From Brevibacillus_C sp046036945 (lineage in GTDB: Bacteria > Bacillota > Bacilli > Brevibacillales > Brevibacillaceae), in the NCBI RefSeq assembly GCF_046036945.1, contig NZ_JBJQOQ010000013.1, forward strand, positions 65,960 to 129,959: 64,000 bases of DNA, in the 5' to 3' direction. A program made the translations under genes and the position numbers. Under the pieces are notes generated by a model. It saw only the letters and a program-made list of their open reading frames with translations, searched no databases and was not told the origin of the DNA. This document shows positions 27,983 to 37,016 of the stretch, piece by piece; position 1 is the stretch's first letter; the number at the start of each line of letters is the position of its first letter.

Positions 27983-28136
27983 AAAACGAACCTCCTCAAA
28001 GTATATTACGTACCGGCTTGCAGTACAGGTTTCTTACCATTGTATTACGATTGAACCAGAACAGAAGTTTCATTTTCGTGTTGGAAATTGGGGGGAGGTA
28101 TTTGCGACTCTTTGGCTGTGGTGAACATAGTGCGGG

Positions 28137-28345
28137 GAGACCGAGAAAAATGGGCGAGCTTCGGCTGTGGCACGCCGGCGGGGAAGCGGGGGGATGTCCG
28201 TCTCCACTCCAAAAAACGGCACGTCGACCAAAAAGGACTGGGGGTTTCTCAGCGTGGAATTTGGTCGACAAGCGTGTGCCGTTTTTTTCCGTTACGACTG
28301 GGTGGGCGTGCCAAGGCCTGTGCTCGCTCCATTTTTCTCGGTCTC
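28137..28345. repeat. Long imperfect inverted repeat
   Basis: The left arm (28137-28232) and right arm (28260-28345) match in inverse order through four blocks: GAGACCGAGAAAAATGG with CCATTTTTCTCGGTCTC; CACGCC with GGCGTG; AAAAAACGGCAC with GTGCCGTTTTTT; and GTCGACCAAA with TTTGGTCGAC. The loop is about 27 bases. It lies in a 581-base gene-free region between the divergent pspA and the ABC importer terminus. It could be a palindromic mobile relic, a structured RNA or a very large terminator; no coding content is supported. Confidence 0.75.
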
Positions 28346-28523
28346 CTTGGGGCTTTTTTCTATGGCCTCCGATTCAAAAACCANTTTCTCAGCGTGGAAT
28401 TTGGTCGACAAGCGTGTGCCGTTTTTTTCCGTTACGACTGGGTGGGCGTGCCAAGGCCTGTGCTCGCTCCATTTTTCTCGGTCTCCTTGGGGCTTTTTTC
28501 TATGGCCTCCGATTCAAAAACCA
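28245..28523. repeat. 139-bp direct duplication around an N (assembly junction)
   Basis: Bases 28245-28383 and 28385-28523 are identical and are separated only by the single N at 28384. The pattern fits two contigs with an unmerged terminal overlap. If merged, the true sequence would hold one copy and be 140 bases shorter. The repeated unit includes the right arm of the inverted repeat. Confidence 0.85.
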
Positions 28524-28535
28524 GTGGATAAATAG

Positions 28536-28565
28536 AAAAGAGAAGGACCGCAGTCCTTCTCTTTT
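28536..28565. terminator. Bidirectional terminator at the end of the ABC importer operon
   Basis: A perfect 13-bp stem AAAAGAGAAGGAC/GTCCTTCTCTTTT with a CGCA loop, overlapping the stop codon of the minus-strand ATPase gene, with T-rich sequence beyond. Confidence 0.85.
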
Positions 28566-29361
28566 ATGTGAGCATGTAGCGATCCTCTGCGAATGCCTCT
28601 CCGCCTCTGGCTTCTTCGAAGGCGCGCAGCAGATCCTTGGTTGTCATTTCCCGTTTCTTTTCTTCGGGGATGTCCAGGATGATGCGGCCTTCGTGGAGCA
28701 TCAAGAGCCTGTTGCCCATGTGGAGCGCTTGCTCCATATTGTGCGTTACCATCAGGGTCGTCAGGTTGTTTTGCTCGACGACTTGACGGGTCAGATCGAC
28801 GATGAGCTGGGCGCGTTTCGGGTCGAGTGCTGCCGTATGTTCATCAAGCAGCAGGATTTTGGGTTTGGTAAAGGTAGCCATCAAGAGACTGAGTGCTTGT
28901 CTTTGCCCGCCGGACAGAAAGCCTACCTTTGTCTTCAGGCGATCTTCCAGACCTTGTCCCAACGACCGCAAGTGTTCGCGAAACAGCTCCCGCTTCTTGT
29001 TGTTGACGCCAAACGACAGGGTGCGCCGCTTCCCGCGGGCGTACGCGATCGCCAGGTTTTCTTCGATCGTCATATTGGGGGCTGTGCCCGCCATCGGATC
29101 CTGAAAGACGCGGCCGACATAGACGGCCCGCTGGTGCTCGCCCAACCTGGTCACATCTTTCCCGTCGATCGTGATCTTCCCCTGGTCTGGGATGATGCCT
29201 CCGGAAATGACGTTCATCACGGTCGACTTGCCGGCCCCGTTGCTTCCGATCACTGTGACGAAATCCCCGGGAGCGAGGTGGAGATTAATCTCCTGCAAAG
29301 CTATCTTCTCGTTGACTGTACCGGCATTGAACACTTTACGAACCCGGGAGATTGTCAGCAT
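28564..29361 (-). CDS. ABC importer ATP-binding protein (TrpZ type)
   Basis: A 265-residue ABC ATPase. Walker A GSNGAGKS is near residue 38, the signature FLSGGQRQ near 147, Walker B ILLLDE near 168, and the switch histidine in MVTHNME. The DEHTAALDP D-loop is typical of the ATPases of PF04392-type importers. It overlaps the permease gene by 26 bases and closes the operon binding protein-permease-ATPase. Confidence 0.9.
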   Translation of the reverse strand: MLTISRVRKVFNAGTVNEKIALQEINLHLAPGDFVTVIGSNGAGKSTVMNVISGGIIPDQGKITIDGKDVTRLGEHQRAVYVGRVFQDPMAGTAPNMTIEENLAIAYARGKRRTLSFGVNNKKRELFREHLRSLGQGLEDRLKTKVGFLSGGQRQALSLLMATFTKPKILLLDEHTAALDPKRAQLIVDLTRQVVEQNNLTTLMVTHNMEQALHMGNRLLMLHEGRIILDIPEEKKREMTTKDLLRAFEEARGGEAFAEDRYMLT

Positions 29362-30289
29362 GAGCTTGTTCCCCCTTTGCCGTATACTTTTTTGCTTTCT
29401 TCATGGCGCCCTTCACCAGATTCGGCAGGGTCAGCGCCAAGATCACGATCAGCGCCGTAACCAGCTTCATATCGGACGTCTTCAACCCGGCCCGCAAGGC
29501 AAAGGCGATGACCAGCCGGTAGACGAGCGAGCCTCCGATGACAGCCAGCGTGGCCCGCATGAGCGTCGGCCGTCCGAACAGCACTTCGCCGACGATGACG
29601 GAAGCGAGTCCGATGACGATCATCCCGACCCCCATCCCGACGTCGGCAAACCCCTGATACTGGGCGATCCAAGCCCCTGAACATGCCACCAGCGCATTCG
29701 ACAGGGCGAGACCGATGATCGTCGTCCGGTCCGTATTGGCGCCGAAGCTGCGAATCATCGTGGAATTATCCCCCGTCGCCCGCACGTCAAGGCCGAGGTC
29801 AGTGTGGAGAAACCAGTCGATCAGCAGCTTGACGATGAGTATGACCACGATAAAGACGATTGCTACTCCGGTGATGATGGTGACGCCGCCAATCACAAGA
29901 TTGGGAACATGCAAATCCTCCACCATGGTAACAAGCGTCGTTTCCCTAAGCAGTGCGAGATTGGAACTGTCGCCCATGATCCGCAAGTTGATCGACCAAA
30001 GGCCGATCATCGACAAAATCCCGGCGAGCAGACCGTTGATCTTTCCCTTCGTGCACATCAGACCTGTCAGGAAGCCTGCAACCGCTCCCGCCAACAGGGC
30101 AACCAGCATGGCAAGAAACGGGCTGTAGCCGTCCAAAATCAATTTGGCGGCTACAGCACCTCCGAGAGCAAAACTGCCGTCTACAGTCAGATCAGGAAAG
30201 TTTAAGATGCGAAAGGAAATGTACACACCCAGGGCCATGATCGCATAAAGTAATCCTTGTTCAATTGCACCGTTGATTGCGAAGCCCAT
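29336..30289 (-). CDS. ABC importer permease (TrpY type)
   Basis: A 317-residue permease of the branched-chain amino acid/ribose permease superfamily, with about eight to nine helices. The motifs LNFPDLTVDGSFALGGAV and ALVACSGAWIAQYQGFADV are characteristic of the partners of PF04392 binding proteins. The start ATG 30289 follows AAGGAGG. It lies 29 bases after the binding-protein gene. In streptococci such systems carry tryptophan or tyrosine; here the substrate is not fixed. Confidence 0.88.
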   Translation of the reverse strand: MGFAINGAIEQGLLYAIMALGVYISFRILNFPDLTVDGSFALGGAVAAKLILDGYSPFLAMLVALLAGAVAGFLTGLMCTKGKINGLLAGILSMIGLWSINLRIMGDSSNLALLRETTLVTMVEDLHVPNLVIGGVTIITGVAIVFIVVILIVKLLIDWFLHTDLGLDVRATGDNSTMIRSFGANTDRTTIIGLALSNALVACSGAWIAQYQGFADVGMGVGMIVIGLASVIVGEVLFGRPTLMRATLAVIGGSLVYRLVIAFALRAGLKTSDMKLVTALIVILALTLPNLVKGAMKKAKKYTAKGEQAHADNLPGS

Positions 30290-30318
30290 AGTTTCCTCCT
30301 TGAAAGGCAGCCGTAAGC

Positions 30319-31392
30319 TTACTGCTCAATAACCTCCTGAGCGCGATCCAAGAGCGATTGCGGCAGGGTGACACCCATGCGTTCAGCCGCTTTCTTGTTG
30401 ATGATCAGCTTCATGTCTGCCTGCTTTTCCACCGGCATGTCGGCGGGTTTCGCCTGGCCTTTGAAGATCTTGTCGGCCATGTCGGCGGTTTGCTCGCCCA
30501 GCTTGCCGTACTCGATTCCGTAAGTAGTGATAGCGCCGCTCTTGACCGTATTTTCTTCACCGGCGATGACCGGGATCTTCTGGGCTTCAGCCACTTTTAA
30601 TACAGCCGCGATTGAAGCGACAACCACGTTGTCGGTCGGGATGTAGATCGCATCCACTTTGCCGACGAGCGATTCCGCTGCTTGTTTTACTTCTGATACG
30701 TTGGAGATGGCAGCTTCCGTGATTTCCAGACCCAGCTTGCCGGAAGCTTCTTTTGCCAGATCGACCTGCACTTTGGAGTTGACTTCGCCTGCACTGTAAA
30801 TAATGCCGACTTTCTTCACGTCAGCCTTGATCTCCTTGATCAGTTCAAGCTGTTCCGCTACCGGGTTCATATCGGTCGTTCCCGTGACATTGCCGCCCGG
30901 CTTATCCATCGACGCAACGACGTTGACTGCCACTGGATCAGTCACAGCCGTAAATAAGATCGGAATATCCTTCGTCACCTGCGCCGCCGCTTGCGCTGCC
31001 TGTGTGGCAATGGCGAAAATCATGTCGACATTGTCACCCTGAAACTTTTGCGCAATCGAAATAGCCGTATCCATGTTTCCTTGAGCCGACTTAATGTCGT
31101 AGACTACGTCTTTGTCTTTTTCGTAGCCCAGCTTGGTCATCTCTGCGATGAACCCTTCGCGCGCCGCATCCAGCGCCGGGTGCTCAATAATCTGGATAAT
31201 GCCAATCTTCAGCGGTTTGTCCGGCTTGGCTTCTTCCTTTGGAGCCTCCGCTTGTCCGCCCGTATTGGCGTTTTCACTCGGCTTCGGTTCCGGAGTGCTC
31301 GTACTTTGCTGCCCACACGCTGTAACGAACAAAAGCATGAAGGCAAAAAAGACTACCATTATTGCATTTCTCTTCTTATGAGACGCAAACAT
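30319..31392 (-). CDS. ABC importer substrate-binding lipoprotein (PF04392 type)
   Basis: A 357-residue lipoprotein. The signal peptide ends in a lipobox VTAC with Cys26, followed by a Ser/Pro/Glu-rich linker (about 27-58) and a two-lobed binding domain with KIGIIQIIEHPALDAAREGF and IPILFTAVTDPVAV. The family carries aromatic amino acids in some bacteria. No T-box, riboswitch or attenuator was seen upstream, so regulation gives no hint about the substrate. It heads the operon; GGGGGAG is the likely ribosome site. Confidence 0.9.
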   Translation of the reverse strand: MFASHKKRNAIMVVFFAFMLLFVTACGQQSTSTPEPKPSENANTGGQAEAPKEEAKPDKPLKIGIIQIIEHPALDAAREGFIAEMTKLGYEKDKDVVYDIKSAQGNMDTAISIAQKFQGDNVDMIFAIATQAAQAAAQVTKDIPILFTAVTDPVAVNVVASMDKPGGNVTGTTDMNPVAEQLELIKEIKADVKKVGIIYSAGEVNSKVQVDLAKEASGKLGLEITEAAISNVSEVKQAAESLVGKVDAIYIPTDNVVVASIAAVLKVAEAQKIPVIAGEENTVKSGAITTYGIEYGKLGEQTADMADKIFKGQAKPADMPVEKQADMKLIINKKAAERMGVTLPQSLLDRAQEVIEQ

Positions 31393-31475
31393 CCACCTGC
31401 TCCCCCTTTTTATACACCAGTTTCTACATTATCAGAATCTTATCATGAGTAGCCCATTTTTTAAATGGTTATTGA

Positions 31476-31504
31476 TAACATTTTTTCCGACTCGCTGTTA
31501 TAAT
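31476..31504 (+). promoter_or_regulatory. Candidate extended -10 promoter of the YlmA-like gene
   Basis: TGTTATAAT (31496-31504) is a full TGn-TATAAT extended -10, 48 bases before the ATG. A weak -35 (ATAACA) lies 17 bases upstream; the better TTGATA is 21 bases away, too far for a standard promoter. Confidence 0.5.
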
Positions 31505-31551
31505 TAAGAAAAAAAAACATGCCAAAAGACAAAGGAAGGGCGGGAGAACTC

Positions 31552-32343
31552 ATGACTGTAGACATAAAGGACGTCTCCTGGGTACGGGAAGGCAGACCTA
31601 TTCTGAAGAACATCAACTGGAGCGTAAAGCCCGGCGAGCACTGGGCCATCGTCGGCCTGAACGGTTCCGGCAAAACCACGCTGCTGAACATCATCAACGG
31701 CTACATCTGGCCGACGACAGGCAAAGTCAGCATATTGGGACAAGCATTTGGCAGCGTGGACCTGCGCGAATTGCGAAAGGCGATCGGATGGGTCAGTTCG
31801 TCCCTGCAGGAGAAGATCTACCGCAGGGAGAGCGCCAAGGAGATTGTCCTCAGCGGGAAGTATGCCAGCATCGGATTGTTCGAACAGCCGCAGGAGGCAG
31901 ATGTCCAGCGCGCGCTGGAAATCCTCGATCAGTTGGGCTGCGCCCGCCTGGCCGAGCGCCCCTTTCAAACCCTTTCCCAGGGAGAAAAGCAAAAGGTGTT
32001 GATCGGCCGGGCGCTGATGACTTCTCCTCGCCTGCTGATCCTGGACGAACCTTGTACCGGACTGGATCTCTTCTCACGCGAGCAGCTGCTGATGTCGATT
32101 GAGCGGCTGGGCCGGCTACCGGATGCGCCGACAATGCTTTACGTGACCCATCACACGGAGGAAATATTGCCAATTTTTAGCCACACGCTGCTCCTGCGCC
32201 GCGGAGAGATCTACTCTGCCGGAAAAACCGCCGACGTATTGACCAGCGACAATCTGACTTCGTTTTTCGAAGCCCCCGTCGACATCCACACAAAAGACGG
32301 ACGCTTGTGGATCAACATCCTGCTGCAGCCGGAGAGGGCTTAG
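31552..32343 (+). CDS. YlmA-like ABC ATPase without a permease
   Basis: A 263-residue ABC ATPase, the length of B. subtilis YlmA. Walker A GLNGSGKT is near residue 39, signature LSQGEKQK near 144, Walker B LLILDE near 165 and switch histidine in VTHHTEE. There is no permease gene nearby; YlmA-type and ModF-like ATPases often stand alone, and their role is unclear. ATG 31552 is used because GGGAG is correctly spaced and the preceding frame has no support. The last four bases overlap the convergent DUF488 gene. Confidence 0.85.
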   Translation: MTVDIKDVSWVREGRPILKNINWSVKPGEHWAIVGLNGSGKTTLLNIINGYIWPTTGKVSILGQAFGSVDLRELRKAIGWVSSSLQEKIYRRESAKEIVLSGKYASIGLFEQPQEADVQRALEILDQLGCARLAERPFQTLSQGEKQKVLIGRALMTSPRLLILDEPCTGLDLFSREQLLMSIERLGRLPDAPTMLYVTHHTEEILPIFSHTLLLRRGEIYSAGKTADVLTSDNLTSFFEAPVDIHTKDGRLWINILLQPERA

Positions 32344-32693
32344 GATTCTTCCAGCAGATTCCGCAGTACAACCGCCTGGTTATGCTCTTGGTCCTTCGCC
32401 GCGTAGACCAATGTCACCACCTCGTGTGCGGACCACTCCTTCAACTGGGAGAAAAGCTGTCGGCGGGTATCATCGCTGTCGATCTCTTGCCGGTACCGGT
32501 GGGCAAATTCGTCAAACCGCTCCGGATCGTGGCAGAACAATTTCCTGAGTTCACTGCTCGGGGCCAGTTCCTTCATCCATTGGTCGAGACAGGCGTCCTG
32601 TTTGGAGACGCCTCTCGGCCAGATCCGATCGACGAGAATCCGCCGTCCGTCGCTGGGTTCCGGCTGTTCGTATATTCGCTTTAACCTAATCAC
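32340..32693 (-). CDS. DUF488 (YeaO-type) protein
   Basis: A 117-residue soluble protein with the hallmark RIYEQPEPSDGRRILVDRIWPRG at its N-terminus (key residues R6, D15, R17, D22, R23, W25, P26, R27), HDPERFDEFAHRY in the middle and LVYAAKDQEHNQA near the end, as in E. coli YeaO. The function is not established. The start is GTG 32693, 6 bases after AAGGAGG. The gene converges on the YlmA-like gene with a 4-base overlap. Confidence 0.85.
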   Translation of the reverse strand: MIRLKRIYEQPEPSDGRRILVDRIWPRGVSKQDACLDQWMKELAPSSELRKLFCHDPERFDEFAHRYRQEIDSDDTRRQLFSQLKEWSAHEVVTLVYAAKDQEHNQAVVLRNLLEES

Positions 32694-32735
32694 GCTACCC
32701 CTCCTTTTTTCGCGCGCTTATGGATTGGTTCTGCG

Positions 32736-33857
32736 TCAACCGGTTTCATCCTTCCTCGCAGCGCACTTTCCTTTTCTCCGTACAATTCCTGCGATCCACA
32801 GCAGCAAGGGAAAAAACAGGCCGAAATTGTATACGTACAGCGGCCAGATTTTTTGGTTGAAAGCGAGCAGATAGCTGCTGTTCGGCACGATCACGAGAGC
32901 CATTACGGTGAGAATAACGCAAAGCGGCAAGGAGAGCATGCGATAATCCTTCAGATTGAAGGTCTGGGCCAGTCCCGCAGATATCACGTAGACCAGGATC
33001 GTCAGCCGGAAAAAGATCGTAATGATCCAGATGAACATCATCAAAGCTTCAATTCGCTGAAGGAAGTCGCCGATGTTTATTTTTTTTGCCAATTCAAAAC
33101 TGGGAAAGCTGTGGCCTTTTACGATGTCCACCCCGAGAACGGATACGGAAAAAAGCGTCACCGCGAATAGTATCATCCCCCCGATCAGTACCCCTCTCCA
33201 CAGTGCTTGCCCCGCTTCCTTCGGTTTTGGGACATGAGGAAAGATCATCAACAAGACAACGGGTTCGAGCAGCGGATAGCTGACAAGCGTAAAGGCCCCC
33301 TTGAGTACCGGAGCGATGCCGTTTTCAAGAAAAGGCTCCAGATTCTTCAGTTGAAGGTATGGCGAGACAAACAAGAGTAACAAAAACAGCAGCAAGATGA
33401 CAAATGGGAAGAAAATCTCTGCGGCGCGGGCGATCGGCTCGAGCCCCAGCTTTACCCCCCAGGCGACCGCTGCCAAAACGATAATCATGATGACTTGTAT
33501 CGGGGTCTTCGTCAAAATGCCAATTGTTAAAAAATCGCCGATATTGCGCAGTGTAAGAGCGGCAATGAGAAACGGAAAGCCGATTAAAAAGCAGAGAAAA
33601 GCTATTTTCCCCAGCCACTTGCCGAGTATGATCTCGCAGTATTGGGCGAGATTCTTGTCGGGGAAGCGCTTGCCCAACGCAATGTACAAGGGGATGAACG
33701 CCATGCCGATTCCGACTGCTGCGATTGCGGCAATCCAGGCATCTTGCTTTGCCTTGGCAGCGAGCAGGGACGGAATGACCAGGATGGCGCTGCCGATGAT
33801 GTACAGAATTGTCATGATCGCAAACTGACGGGCAGCGATCCGTTCTCTATCAAGCAT
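32736..33857 (-). CDS. Spore germinant receptor B subunit (GerAB family)
   Basis: A 373-residue integral membrane protein with about ten helices, of the APC-type endospore germination permease family. IGSAILVIPSLLAAKAKQDAW near the N-terminus and the RNIGDFL and FPSFELAKKINIGDFLQRIE stretches are typical. It is thought to bind the germinant in the spore inner membrane. It is the last gene of the A-C-D-B operon, 46 bases after the small D-like gene. Confidence 0.92.
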   Translation of the reverse strand: MLDRERIAARQFAIMTILYIIGSAILVIPSLLAAKAKQDAWIAAIAAVGIGMAFIPLYIALGKRFPDKNLAQYCEIILGKWLGKIAFLCFLIGFPFLIAALTLRNIGDFLTIGILTKTPIQVIMIIVLAAVAWGVKLGLEPIARAAEIFFPFVILLLFLLLLFVSPYLQLKNLEPFLENGIAPVLKGAFTLVSYPLLEPVVLLMIFPHVPKPKEAGQALWRGVLIGGMILFAVTLFSVSVLGVDIVKGHSFPSFELAKKINIGDFLQRIEALMMFIWIITIFFRLTILVYVISAGLAQTFNLKDYRMLSLPLCVILTVMALVIVPNSSYLLAFNQKIWPLYVYNFGLFFPLLLWIAGIVRRKGKCAARKDETG

Positions 33858-33903
33858 TGTCCTACTTTGCCTCCATTTTTCCCGTCTTGTAATCGGTCCA
33901 TCC

Positions 33904-34137
33904 TCACTCCAAAAATCTTGTCAAAGCATCGCTTGTCGGCTTGTAGACGGCAATGATCCAATCGAGGGGGTTGGGAATCGGCAGGTTCAGACTCTTGGCA
34001 ATGCCAAGTCCAGTCCCAAAGAACAGCAGAAGGGAAAAGACCCACAGTTCCTTTTCCAGCCCTTTCCGCCGCAAGCGCGGAACCTCAATTCCAATAATCG
34101 CAATGGCTGCAGCCAAAATGCCGAAAATTTGCCACAT
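33904..34137 (-). CDS. Small two-helix protein, likely germinant receptor D subunit
   Basis: A 77-residue protein with two predicted membrane helices (about 2-19 and 31-48) and a short C-terminal tail. Small two-helix D subunits are encoded within or beside many ger operons of Bacillales and modulate receptor function. Sequence conservation in that group is weak, so the call rests on size, topology and position between the C and B subunit genes. It starts 17 bases after the gerC-type gene. Confidence 0.72.
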   Translation of the reverse strand: MWQIFGILAAAIAIIGIEVPRLRRKGLEKELWVFSLLLFFGTGLGIAKSLNLPIPNPLDWIIAVYKPTSDALTRFLE

Positions 34138-34154
34138 CCAGTTGCCCCCTTCCT

Positions 34155-35357
34155 CTATTTGATTTCTTTGATGAGCGGATTGCCGACGGTGCCCAGACGG
34201 CGGATCTTGGTATCCACCTCTACTGTCACGGGAAGCTGGGCAAATTTTGCGTCCCAGTTATCCTTGAGCTTTTTCCACGCTTTGGGGTCGCTGCGATGTA
34301 TTTCCTCGCCAAATCCGAAGATATCGGCTTTGTACTTTTTCTGTACGGTTTTCACCGCATGTTCGATCAACGCTTTCACGTGTTGGTTTGCCTTTTTCTC
34401 CAACTCGCTTATCGTCTCTGGTTTCATCAGGTCAATCTTGCAGTGGACTTCCTCCACATTTACTTCCTGCCGTACCATCACTTTGATTCGCGGCTTTCCG
34501 TTGACCACATCCCCTTTCATTTTTGTTTTTGAGCGGATCACATCCAGCATGATGTTCCTCCCTTTTGAACAGGGAACCCTATTGGGAGTGCTTCTTATTA
34601 TGTCATTTACATAGGCGTAGCCTAAGCTATCCCGTTGGTTTAACCAGCCGATCAACTTATCTCTCTTAAAAACCGCAAGCCCTCCGTATCGCAGGCGTTC
34701 AGCCGGTTTCGTCCTTTTCACGTTTTCCAAAGTGCCCCCTATTGACCGATCCCCAAATGATTGGATGCCGGTCAGCACCGGTTCCTTCCCTTTCGTTATC
34801 AATTGGGTAACCAGTTTGTCCAGCGTTACCGATGTAGTAGGCCCCCATATCTTGTCGGAGGTTCTCAAAGAAGAAAACAATTTCATGGCCGGTATTTTCT
34901 CCAACTGCGTCAGGCTGTCCATGATATCAAAGGCCGTCGTCCCCTTCGCCACAATGATAAAAAAGTCAGTTCGAAATTCCCAATTCCTGGATATTGCATC
35001 CAAGATTTTGCCTATCCCGTCTCTCGCCGCTGATTCCCCGAACACCAGGATACGAAGATGCGCCGGATATATCTGTCTTGGACTTGCGATCGTCATTTTT
35101 CTCACCGCTTCAAAAACACTGTCTGCCGTTACCGAATACAAGATCACAGGTGTCCGCTCTGCGGCGGCGCCCCCTTTCTTTGCCGCTACTTGTTCCGGAT
35201 CGACGACTTGAACAGAGAGGCGGTATTTATCCCCCACCTTGTCGATTCCCAATCCGAGTGCTATGGCCAACTGATTTAATTCGCGGTGGTTCCAGCAGCC
35301 GCCGAGAAGCGGCAGCAGCATGACAAAAACCAGCGTCAAAATCAACTTTCGTTTCAT
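34155..35357 (-). CDS. Spore germinant receptor C subunit lipoprotein (GerAC family)
   Basis: A 400-residue lipoprotein with lipobox LGGC (Cys21) followed by the family motif WNHRELNQLAIALGLGID. Later motifs include YPAHLRILVFGESAARDG and the EELP-like DNWDAKFAQLPVTVEV near the C-terminus. It sits on the outer face of the spore inner membrane and needs diacylglycerylation in other species. It follows the A subunit gene by 20 bases. Confidence 0.93.
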   Translation of the reverse strand: MKRKLILTLVFVMLLPLLGGCWNHRELNQLAIALGLGIDKVGDKYRLSVQVVDPEQVAAKKGGAAAERTPVILYSVTADSVFEAVRKMTIASPRQIYPAHLRILVFGESAARDGIGKILDAISRNWEFRTDFFIIVAKGTTAFDIMDSLTQLEKIPAMKLFSSLRTSDKIWGPTTSVTLDKLVTQLITKGKEPVLTGIQSFGDRSIGGTLENVKRTKPAERLRYGGLAVFKRDKLIGWLNQRDSLGYAYVNDIIRSTPNRVPCSKGRNIMLDVIRSKTKMKGDVVNGKPRIKVMVRQEVNVEEVHCKIDLMKPETISELEKKANQHVKALIEHAVKTVQKKYKADIFGFGEEIHRSDPKAWKKLKDNWDAKFAQLPVTVEVDTKIRRLGTVGNPLIKEIK

Positions 35358-35377
35358 CGCTTATCCCCTCTAACCTG

Positions 35378-36985
35378 TCATTGTTTGTCCGGCGGCTTCG
35401 GTTCTGCCTTTTGCGGCGGTTGCTGGCGCACTTTATTTTGTCCAGCTTGCAGGATAGGACGGGTGTACATTCTCCAGCGGGGAACGCGAATGAACGTATC
35501 TTTTTGCTCGGAAGGTATAAACGGAGCCAAAGGCGTCATGTACGGTACACCGAAAGAACGCAGACTGCACATGTGAAGCACAAGAGCGAGCAGACCGACA
35601 ATGATGCCGAACAAACCAAAGGTAGCGGCAAGCGCCATATAGACAAAGCGGGTCATCCTTGTAGCAATATTTAATTCGAAATGGGGAACCAGAAAACTGG
35701 AAATAGCAGTGAGAGAGACTACGATCACCATAGCGGCCGAAACGAGTCCCGCGTCAACTGCCGCCGTCCCCAACACCAATGTACCCACGATGGAGACCGC
35801 TTGCCCTACTGCCCTGGGCAGCCGAATCCCGGCTTCGAACAGGATTTCAAATGCCACCTCCATGATGAATGCTTCGATAAAAGCGGGAAAGGGCACCCCT
35901 TCGCGCTGTGCTGCCAGACTGATCAAGAGCGGGGTCGGCAGCATTTCCTGATGAAATGTCGTGATCGCAATGTAAAAAGACGGACCGAGCAAGGTAATAA
36001 AAAACGTGAGGTAACGAACCAGACGAATCAGACTGGTAACATCTGATCGATGATAATAGTCTTCCGCTGCCTGAAAAAATTGAATGAACAGGGCGGGAAC
36101 CATCAAGACAAACGGTGTGCCGTCAACCAGAATGGCGATCCGACCTTCCAGCAAAGCAGCAGCCACTACATCGGGACGCTCCGAATTGATCACAGTAGGG
36201 AAGGGGGTAAACGTTTCGTCCTGAATCAATTCCTCGATGTAACCGCTGTCCATGATTCCATCAATGTCGATGCGGTCCAGGCGATGGAACACTTCTTCCA
36301 GAATCTTTTCATTCACGATCCCCTTGATGTACATGACGGCTACATTCGTTTTTGTCACTCTTCCGATTATCCTCGTTTCCCACCGAAGGGCGGGAGATTT
36401 GATTTTTCGGCGGAGCAGGGCCGTATTAATGCGGATGTCTTCTACAAATCCCTCTTTCGGCCCTCTGATCGCGGTTTCGGTCGTGGCTTCTTCCACACTG
36501 CGCTGCTCCCAGCCGGCCATGTCAACAGAAAAACCCTGCGCATATCCATCTGCCAGGATAACGACATTCCCGGACAGGACGGCATCCAGTGCCCCCTTTA
36601 AATCAGTCAGCTCCTGCAGTTCTCCGACGGTCAGCACGGATTCGCGGATAAACTCCATCAGATCCTGTGCCGCCGAAGGCGGTGGTTCCTCGGAGGAATT
36701 ATCGGGAAAGTCAAGCATCAGCGGCTTCAGGATTGAGTTTTCAACCGCAGTTGCATCAATCAGGCCATCCGTAAAAACAATCGCCGCCCTCGTCTGCCTT
36801 TTGTTGATGAGAATCTTTCGAACCATGATATCCGGGCAGTATCCTAAAGCCTCCTGAATCTGATTTATGTTCTCTTGCAGATCCGCCTGAAGAGGGGCGT
36901 TTTGTACAGACGTGTTCTGCATGCTCCCTGACGATCCGGAAGAGGGCTTCTGTTTTCGTTTTAGCAATTTTTTCAGCAATCCCAC
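35378..36985 (-). CDS. Spore germinant receptor A subunit (GerAA family)
   Basis: A 535-residue protein. The N-terminal cytoplasmic domain (about 1-290) carries RETRIIGR-like WETRIIGRVTKTNVA and the DGTPFVLMVPALF segment; four to five membrane helices follow, with LPTPLLISLAAQREGVPFP conserved. A Gln/Pro/Lys-rich tail ends the protein. The first plausible start, GTG 37006, has no ribosome site; GTG 36985 follows GAGGGTGG and gives the usual MGLLKKLL-type N-terminus, so it is chosen with moderate confidence. It is the first gene of the germination operon. Confidence 0.9.
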   Translation of the reverse strand: MGLLKKLLKRKQKPSSGSSGSMQNTSVQNAPLQADLQENINQIQEALGYCPDIMVRKILINKRQTRAAIVFTDGLIDATAVENSILKPLMLDFPDNSSEEPPPSAAQDLMEFIRESVLTVGELQELTDLKGALDAVLSGNVVILADGYAQGFSVDMAGWEQRSVEEATTETAIRGPKEGFVEDIRINTALLRRKIKSPALRWETRIIGRVTKTNVAVMYIKGIVNEKILEEVFHRLDRIDIDGIMDSGYIEELIQDETFTPFPTVINSERPDVVAAALLEGRIAILVDGTPFVLMVPALFIQFFQAAEDYYHRSDVTSLIRLVRYLTFFITLLGPSFYIAITTFHQEMLPTPLLISLAAQREGVPFPAFIEAFIMEVAFEILFEAGIRLPRAVGQAVSIVGTLVLGTAAVDAGLVSAAMVIVVSLTAISSFLVPHFELNIATRMTRFVYMALAATFGLFGIIVGLLALVLHMCSLRSFGVPYMTPLAPFIPSEQKDTFIRVPRWRMYTRPILQAGQNKVRQQPPQKAEPKPPDKQ

Positions 36986-37016
36986 ATTCCCACCCTCTTT
37001 TGTCACTTTTTACTGC

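Noticed and set aside
28245..28523. Two direct repeats as a CRISPR or tandem repeat array
   Set aside because: Only two copies of 139 bases without spacers, split by an N; an assembly overlap explains them.
28018..29460. 480-codon plus-strand frame crossing the N at 28384
   Set aside because: It includes the duplicated contig end and then runs antisense to the ABC ATPase; it exists only because of the junction.
31393..31551. T-box or amino acid riboswitch for the TrpXYZ-type importer
   Set aside because: The leader is short and has no T-box or stacked hairpins ahead of a terminator.
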